This document shows positions 56,799 to 64,000 of a stretch of 64,000 bases of DNA, one piece after another (position 1 is the stretch's first letter; each line of letters opens with the position of its first letter). A program made the position numbers and the translations under genes. The notes below the pieces were generated by a model, which searched no databases, was not told the origin of the DNA, and saw only the letters and a program-made list of their open reading frames with translations. Source of the stretch: Macrolepiota albuminosa (Eukaryota > Basidiomycota > Agaricomycetes > Agaricales > Agaricaceae); NCBI GenBank assembly GCA_027475525.1, contig JAMWFC010000077.1, forward strand, positions 806,001-870,000. Direction: 5' to 3'.

Positions 56799-58518
56799 AT
56801 GAAAGCAGCGAGGTATTATGGTCCAGGCGACATTCGCGTGGAGGATATAGCAGAACCCGCGGCGAGCACGGGTCAAGTGAAAGTCAAGGTCTGTTCGAGC
56901 TCAATCGATGTTTGTGATCGTCTACCAACGTAAGATCGAAATAAACGCAGGTCGCCTGGTGAGCCCCTGGCCTCAGTAGATTGCTAACCTATGTCCCTTA
57001 AGACTCTCCTAGGGCCGGAAGTATGTTGCTCTCGATTTTTTCATCGATATGGCCTCGGTGACATGATTATCTCTTCCCCTAGTTTGTGGCAGCGATCTGC
57101 ATGCATACCTTGGTCCAATCCCCAAGTACGCGAATTCAGTTCCTGATGAAGTTACTGGAGAAACCGCCCCAATAACTCTTGGCCATGAGTGAGCTCACCT
57201 TGTTATCTTCTATGCATTTTCTGCCTCTCATGGTTTTTTTTTCAGGTTTTCCGGCACTATCGTAGAGCTCGGACCGGGCGTAGACAAGAGTAAATGGAGT
57301 CTAGGGACGAATGTCGTGATGTGAGGACATATGCTTCCATCTAGGCACGGATCTGTCACTTGACCTCACCGCGTGTCCACAGTGAGCCGGTCATCTCGTG
57401 CATGAAAGTTGATACTTGTCAAGCTTGTGCGTCAGGAAGCCGGAACTTATGCCCTCGGTGTAATTTTATCGTACGTTTCCGAGTAGATCGCTGTTTTGGT
57501 TGGAATGTATTGACAATTTACAGGGGATCGGTGGCTTGGGAGGAGGCCTCTCAGAGTTCATCACAATTGATACTAAATACTTGCACGTCCTTCCACAAGG
57601 CGTGCCTAGTAAGTAATCGCATGTTTTGCTTGTTTTTGATCATTCTCATTTAAGAAATTCAGTGGATATTGGTGCATGTATCGAGCCTCTTGCAGTCGCC
57701 TGGTATGCCATCAAGAGGTCAGGATTCAGCCCTGGCAAAAGCGTTCTAGTTCTTGGAGCAGGACCAGTACGTCATACAACACAATTGGCAATTTGGTATT
57801 GAAACGAGCGCATGGTTCTAGATCGGTCTATTCTTAATCAAGGTCCTCCGGTATGAGCATTTATTAATGTTTGAGGAATTCATGGAGCCGGTTGACCATA
57901 CCATACTAGATCTTTCGATCCTTCCGCTATCATCATCTCGTCAGAGCCAGCAACTTTGCGCCGTGAACAGGCTAGCAAACATGGCGCGTCGATTTCGCTT
58001 AACCCTCTGAGTGTCGATGTACCTCAAGAGGTCCTGAAAGCAACAGGTGGTATCGGAGTAGACATCGTTTTCGATGCTGCAGGCACACAAGCTGGTCTGG
58101 ATGCTGGTCTTCTCAGTGTTAGATCCCGTGGAACGTTTGTAAACATCGCACTCTGGGAGAAAAATCCAACTATAAATGCCAATTTACTTTGGGTGAAAGA
58201 GATCTCGGTGACAGGTTAGGTGACATTATGCTTTTCCTTAATGAAGTATCCTGAGGCGTCCTTTCCAGGGTCAGCAGCTTATGATCGCGTGCACCCAGAG
58301 CTTTTGGCAGCTGTGGGATCAGGGAAAATACCTGGAATCGAGGATTTAATTACTCGTAGGATTGCACTTGAGGACCTTGTTGAGAAAGGATTCAATGCTT
58401 TAATACACGACAGGGATGCACATAGTCAGTCTTTTACCAGGTTGAAGCTCTCGATTCATTAACACTTTTGACAGTTAAAATCCTTGTAAACCCATCAGGC
58501 ACGAAGTCTAGGCTTTAG
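56799..58518 (+). CDS. zinc alcohol dehydrogenase, (R,R)-butanediol dehydrogenase type, 12 exons, 365 aa
   Basis: Exons: 56799-56888, 56951-56958, 57013-57020, 57083-57188, 57246-57320, 57383-57470, 57524-57608, 57663-57766, 57822-57850, 57910-58214, 58269-58424, 58475-58518. All eleven introns are GT-AG, 50-62 nt, and the phases agree. Exons 2 and 3 are only 8 nt each. The protein starts MKAARYYGPGDIRVED. The catalytic zinc site is seen in AGICGSDLHAY and LGHEFSG. A structural-zinc Cys set lies in CMKVDTCQACASGSRNLCPR. The Rossmann motif is VLGAGPIGLF, followed by VDIVFDAAGT. This is the medium-chain dehydrogenase family; butanediol/acetoin interconversion with NAD is the family's known reaction, but the substrate here is inferred. 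Cytosolic, with no targeting signal. Confidence 0.85.
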
Positions 58519-59749
58519 GAGGGATTCATTATCACTAGTACAGATATTACAATGTTGATGCTTTTGAAACATTCACAGCATTCACAGGTAACAATGATTA
58601 GAATTCGAAAAAAAACCTATGGTGTAAGAAGGACTTCAACACAGACTCCGTACAGTCGACTATAGAGATGTTCATGTTCGTCCAGCGACTTCAGAATGTC
58701 CGCGCGAGGCATCTAGTGCATTTCGTGAGGGCGATTTACTGCATCATGATCGGTTAAACGGTCGAACGATTTGCGAGGACTTGCTAGGGCCTTAGGCCTT
58801 AGGCCTTAAGCAGCAGACTTCAGGAGTTTGCCTCAGGACCCCTCACTCAGACTGGTCCGCGGCCATCTCGCCCAGTCTAGTTGTTCATATACACTTTTTA
58901 CTATCAGCAAAAAATTGCCAAGTCATTCCAATAGACCAATTTGAAGCGAGCTCTAGTCCTCAGCAATTGATTGGAAACCAGATTGCGAAGAAAGTGCGTA
59001 AAGCCGATATTAGAGCGACGCCTGCAGAGTCATCATCCTACACAAATGATCGAGTCGGAGGAAAAATGGACAATGATTCAAATCCAGATATCCAGTGCTT
59101 AATTCCGTACGTATACTGAAAGGTAAAACATTGATAAGAAAATTTCTCGGTCCGAGCTCCAAGAATGAATACGTTATTACCGGTAGGACTGATATTGCGA
59201 TGTCAATTCCAGTAATGTCTGGACCTTATTGGTAAACCAGCAATGTGTATCATCGCAGCGCCTGATCTATCTAGACAGTGAGGGATACCCCACACATAAA
59301 TCCGCGAAACAAAAAGAGGAAGTAAAAATAAATAATACAAACGAATCCAGAACGAAAGATAAGAAGAATATAAAAAAAAGTAATGGAGGTAAAAATGAAT
59401 AAAAAAGAAAAAGAGGAATAAAAAAGAAGAAAAGGTAATTTAATGTCCCAGGATATATATAAACAACGGTCCCGAAGAAAACTCCGAGGAAAGGTGGGAC
59501 GGGGTAACTGACGAAGCCTCAAAAGGTGTCTCCGAAGTAGAGCCTCTCAAAGCTTCGGAATTGATGCGTCCAAGGCGTCGTAAGGTGGAGCACGGACATT
59601 AAGCTGGACGGCAGCAAAATGGAAGTTTATTCGAGCATGGCAGGTCATGGTTGTAGGCGGGTAGCACAATGTCGGATGCAACAGGTAGGGTAAAAGACAT
59701 TGATTCGTTCAGTCGTTATTGTCGAAAAGCAATAAAAATAACAAAACCA
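58519..59749. other. intergenic stretch with a possible GTPase first-exon remnant
   Basis: At about 58960-59110 a plus-strand frame ends MDNDSNPDIQCLIP directly before gtacgt. This is the same DxxIIP-donor layout as the first exons of the GTPase gene at 55 kb, but no P-loop follows. A triplet of gccttag repeats lies near 58793-58810, and purine-rich sequence at 59300-59440. Confidence 0.35.
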
Positions 59750-60491
59750 TCAGAATATTGATGGGGCAGGTGATGGTAGTGATGGTGACGATGATGGTGA
59801 CGATGACGACGACGGAGAGGAAGGTGATGGCACATATGTGCGGGTCGAAGAAGTCATTGGTCGAGCTGGTGGGCGGCTCGATGGTCGTCTATACGTCTGT
59901 GGACAAAACAATTGGAATTAAAATTCGCAGAAGTACTGGACCACATACATGTCTCGACATGATCATTTTCGCCATCGATAGTGGCTCTTTTGACTGGTAT
60001 ATAGCCGGTACTGAGAAAGGAAGGTTCAAAGACGGAGAAAACATGAGGGAAGTTTTTAACGAACAAGGTGTTTCGAACGTGGGACCACCTCTCCTGCCTC
60101 GCACAGTCTGCCACGGTGGTGAAGAGCGCTTCTCTTGCATGCCGACACCTTTTCCATGACTCTCGTTCCCTGGTACAGCTAATGATAGAGGTAGTGAAGG
60201 GAGACTATCCCATGTGAACTGTCTCCATCGCCACAGCGAACGGTGTTGCCGTGATCCGTCTGACGAGTCAGCCGCTTTCTCCTCGACCTGCACATGGGCT
60301 TGTTTCTGCGGCGATGCTCCGTTGTATTTGCTGAGGCAAACAAAAACTACCCGGACAAAGGAAAGCAGGACAAGAGAGGCCAGCAGAGAAAGAAGGACGG
60401 AAGAATTTGATGGGAGGGAATGGGCGAGGGAAGAGAGGGAGATGGACGAGATGGACATTGAGCTCGTCGGAATTTGACGGAGGAGCATCAT
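59750..60491 (-). CDS. small single-pass membrane protein, three exons, 211 aa
   Basis: ATG at 60491 (the frame reads open further but without another ATG). Exons 60491-60065, 60010-59949 and 59896-59750. Introns are 54 nt (gttcgt...ctcag) and 52 nt (gtatgt...cacag), and both joins keep frame. Near the N-terminus is one hydrophobic helix, SVLLSLLASLVLLSFVRVVF. After a basic/Pro loop comes FETPLPAIYQS and SMAKMIMSRHTYRRP, a motif I associate with conserved uncharacterised basidiomycete proteins. The last exon encodes a Ser/Pro-rich tail from the gatgatggtgacgatg-type simple repeat at about 59760-59820. Function unknown. Confidence 0.7.
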
Positions 60492-61127
60492 CGTAGGCAA
60501 CGGCGACGAGACTACGAACAACAGCGAGAACAAGGCTGGTCGTGGTCGTGGGCGATGCGAACAAACGCGCTGATAATACTAAATACAGCTTTCGGCATTT
60601 TCCGAGCTCTTGCGGTCCGCCGCTGCAGATCTGCTATTTTGTCTCCCGCTCATCCTTAGTGCCGCTCTATATAGGATTATGCTTGATTGCAAACTATTTC
60701 GGCATTATGTACTAATGTTCTTTGGCAGTGGAATCTGGGTCATCTCCATACAATGAACAATGCTAGAGTCAATGCAAGGCTGGTGATCCCACGGTCTCCT
60801 TCGTTTTTGTCATGAGTCCTGACTTCTGTTATTCTCATGGAAACAAATTTCGCATGATTGAGCTATTACGGCTGGACCTTAATTCACGTGAACGATAATC
60901 CTGACATAGGAACCACTTTTGCAAATGTTCGGAAGATACCTTTGGGATGAACTTAAAAGCTTGAACGCACAATGTCGCCGTTAGTGTGGAGGAGTCAAGG
61001 AAAAAGAACGGCAGAAGATAAACCCTATTACAGATACACCGTGAGAAATAACCTAGATATCATACTGGTATTGTCTTGGGTGTTGGAGTAACCCAACAAA
61101 TAGATACATTACAGGTCGTACACCCCA
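60492..61127. other. intergenic region
   Basis: No gene. A tctatatagg box at about 60665-60674 could serve the minus-strand membrane-protein gene (about 175 bp upstream of its ATG). The right part is the 3' flank of the antiporter gene. Confidence 0.4.
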
Positions 61128-64000
61128 CTAGGGCGCATCGGCCGTAGCCTGGAGAATCAAAAGGCTCGCGCGGGTATTGCTTGCGACAAACGCAGTACCC
61201 ACATCTCCGAGTGTCCTGGGTACCGACGAGCTGATAGATGCACCAGCCTCCGTGATCACCGTCTTTAGCTCAGCCGCATGCGCTTCCACCGCCATTCTCC
61301 TCGACCTACCAGTGACCACAATCAAATCTCTGGCAGAATCCGTTTGCGGTAGCTCTCTGGTGTATTCTATGATGGTGTGCAGAGGCTTCGAAGTCTCGAG
61401 CGTTCTGAACGAAATACGAGAGAGAGCGGTAGCTGTTTCCACATCATGAGGTACGGAGGCAGCGGCGTAACGGTCCCAGGTTAGATTATCGGCGGTTTCG
61501 GAAGCAAGGCGAGTATGAGTATCGTGTTGAGCATAGACGGTGTCTCCGGCAGCGAGAGTCTGGATTGAGTAGGGCCGAATGAATTCCGCTGATTGAGTTA
61601 CAACTACGAATGCTTACCTGAAGGACAATGGGAACGGACGAGGATGCATCTATGACATCTTTCTTGTCCATATCTGTACTGTTGCGAGATAGACCTTCAG
61701 TCTTGATGATCCTTACGACGGTAGCTTGGATTGAAGGGTTGCGAGCCAGTTGAACGATGAACGAGAGTGCCAAACGATCATCCGGTCCGCCGATGAAAGG
61801 TAAAAAGAGGTGTTGAGTACCAGATCTGTGGTGGGGTGTCGATATACCGCGATCAACGAATAATGCCACATTGCTCGAGGAGGTAGAAAATACACTACGA
61901 ATGAACTCCGAATATACGACCGAGCTCGTGGGGTCCCGAGTACTAGTATGAGTAGTGTTTCTGTGGAAGATTCCATCGAAGGGATTATGAGCATGGTTAT
62001 CAGACTCGTCGTCAACGTCTGTTGACCCTCTGGACCACGGCACAATGATCATTTGTGAATCGGTCTCTGAAGCATGCTTGTGAACTTGAGCAGGAAATTC
62101 ATCTTGGTTAACAACTGAGAGTGCGGCAGATACTAAAAGGTTGTTAAGGTATCCAAAAGTACGGAAGACAGAAAGGATAGGATCGGTGGATGCCAACGAC
62201 TCGGCGGCCTGTGACTTGAGCACCGCAGAGCCACGACTGGTCAATTCAATGAGGCGAAGAGCATTGATTGAAATTTGATAGGAGCCACGCGCGACGGCAG
62301 ATTTCTCAAAGGATATCTCGGATCCATCAGAGGAATTGCGAACATTAGACAAAGGCATCTCGCCTGGTTGAAGAAGATGCGCAATTGTCATAGCCGCTGG
62401 CAGTTGCTCTATCTTGTCCAAGACCAGCGCGAACCTCGTTTTGTGATCATCCCTCGAAGACGAGCGAGAATTGGCCCCACCTTCTAAAGAATGATCTGGT
62501 TTAGGCCTATCACGCGTCCGATATTTTTCAGGATAAAACAAGAGGGTTAAGGGAGTCGTAAGAAAGGTCAAGATGACCGCGTGGACGACAAACATGGAGA
62601 AACTGCGGGTGTCCAGGATGTTTGCTTGTAAACCAATGTTCAGCACGATTAGTTCTACAAGACTATGTTCCATATACACATCAGTTAACTGCCTGCAATC
62701 ACAACGATGTAAGACGTCACCCTTTGCAACTCATCAAAGACCCAACAGCTCCCGACTCACGCCAGTTGAACCCTGTCGCCATAGCAGCTCCAAAGCATGG
62801 GACGAATTTAGCGAAAAAGGCAACCACGCAAATCAAAATAGTGTAACCCCAAGTCTTGCCAGTATTCATAAGACCAAGGTTGGTCTTCAGTCCGGACAAG
62901 GTAAAGTACTATCAACGTAATCAAGATCATGACATTCCCAAATACACTTACATACGTACCAGTGGAAGGAAGACTATTGTGACCAAATCTTCAAGCTTCT
63001 CTACCAAGGAAATCGCATAGCCGTTTTCATGAGGAATGATAAGACCGGCCACGAAGCCACCTGCGTTTTAATTCATGTGAGTAAAGTGATGAGATTATTG
63101 GTCGTTGTGTTACCAAAAATGGCGTGGATTCCAATAATGTCTGTGAAAAAAGCAGATGCAAGCACGAGTATAAGCGTCAATGCCATCATTCCCGTCGTCG
63201 GCGCGCCTCGCTCCAGGCTCCCAGTTCGCCTCGCAAGCCAACGGTATGCCCAGCGAACCGGATAGAAAAGGAAAATGATATATCCCGCTGATGCGAGGAG
63301 AACATAAAGAGCGGTTAAGCCCGAGGCAGCATTGACGAGTGCAACTGTCAAAGCCAATAGAATCCAGCCCACGACATCGTTGCCGACTCCAGCAGCGAGT
63401 GTGACACTTCCTACTGTGGTTTCCAGTAATTTGAGTTCCGTCAGTATCCGGCAAAGAACGGGAAAAGCGGTAATGCCGACAGCGACCGCGGTGAAGAGTA
63501 AAAAATAACCATAGTTGACATTAGGATTAATGAACTCCTTGTAGACTCCCACACCAAGTGCAGCACCCAAGCCGAGAGGCACCACGAGGCCGGCGATGGA
63601 GATTGAGGACGCCGCGACGAAATGGCGTTTCACAGCCTTGGTATCAATTTCTAGGCCAACCAAAAATAAGAAAATGACTAGGCCAATGGTGCTAGTAAGC
63701 GTAAGCCCTGCGTTGCCCGCATCTGGGAAAATGCGATCTTTGAAATGAGGGATGCGACCCATGACTGAAGGACCCAGAAATATGCCCGCGATGACCTCTG
63801 AGATGACACGAGGTTGACGAATTCGATTAAACAGCAGAGCTAACGCCTGGGTCATTGCAAGTATAATGACTGTTGGCAATAAGCTCAAGAAGAATGAATA
63901 CTGTATGAAAGACAAACACACCGAGCTGAACAACCCATAGACGAAAGGGATCTGAAGCGTTATAAGTCACTGGGTTATCACCTGAAATGACCCCGCCCTA
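61128..64000 (-). CDS. KHA1: K+/H+ antiporter, Kha1/CPA2 family, 5' end outside the window
   Basis: Exons on the minus strand: 64000-63922 (partial), 63869-63114, 63060-62960, 62908-62721, 62662-61618 and 61559-61128. Introns are 52, 53, 51, 58 and 58 nt with all phases consistent. The N-terminal membrane domain holds IRQPRVISEVIAGIFLGPSV, a GLVIFLFLVGLEID helix, FTAVAVGITAFPVLCRIL and AAGVGNDVVGWILLAL, whose Asn-Asp is the ion-binding pair of CPA antiporters. It ends with GAVGSLMSCKGLVELIVLNI and FVVHAVILTFLTTPLTL. A cytosolic C-terminal region of about 480 residues follows, with a USP-like alternation in its last part. Kha1 proteins exchange K+ for H+ in Golgi-type membranes in yeast. The first exon visible ends at the acceptor-like tag at 63998-64000, so at least one 5' exon is missing. 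Confidence 0.88.

Noticed and set aside
59719..60159. Plus-strand 146-codon frame
   Set aside because: It overlaps all three exons of the better-supported minus-strand membrane-protein gene and starts in a simple repeat.

Overview
The window looks like nuclear DNA of a mushroom-forming basidiomycete (Agaricomycetes). The host genes are dense in 50-60 nt GT-AG introns with CTNAY-like branch sites. Both tyrosine-recombinase (YR) retrotransposons have YR retroelement gene sets that I associate with this class. The gypsy Gag and Pol fragments and the small Cys-cluster repeat gene are also of agaricomycete type.

Layout. 0-12.5 kb: two opposed, broken gypsy Gag regions, a decayed Cys-cluster repeat gene, a scaffold gap (100 N), a possible minus-strand gene and a satellite array. 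12.6-26.6 kb: a CpG-poor transposon graveyard with a minus-strand gypsy gag-pol, old LTRs, a foldback element and a Helitron-type helicase tail. 26.7-36.3 kb: two divergent host genes, an uncharacterised protein at 27.2-28.5 kb and a kinase-like protein at 34.8-35.8 kb. A complete-looking Ngaro/PAT-type YR retrotransposon with split direct repeats lies between them. 36.4-49.8 kb: a Tc1-like element with ~222 bp inverted repeats, a tRNA-type SINE with clean target duplications, a second YR retrotransposon on the minus strand, a solo LTR and AT-rich repeats. 51.5-64 kb: an ordinary gene block with a TRAPP subunit Trs65 homologue, a P-loop GTPase, a zinc alcohol/butanediol dehydrogenase split into 12 exons (two of only 8 nt), a small membrane protein, and a Kha1-type K+/H+ antiporter running off the right edge.

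Two features cut across the whole window. First, eight tandem duplications share a period of exactly 77 bp; one breaks the GTPase gene, and taking out one copy restores its frame. This looks like an assembly artefact (k-mer length 77), not biology. Second, the mobile elements have decayed mainly by CpG to TpG/CpA change. Nearly all differences between the paired terminal repeats of both YR elements are at CpG sites, many stop codons are CGA to TGA, and three unrelated reverse transcriptases lost catalytic Asp codons (GAY to AAY) in a C|GAY context. One 2.49 kb stretch contains no CpG at all. This fits long-term cytosine methylation of transposons.

Coordinates of exons were derived by reading frames and splice signals by eye; no alignment or search was run.
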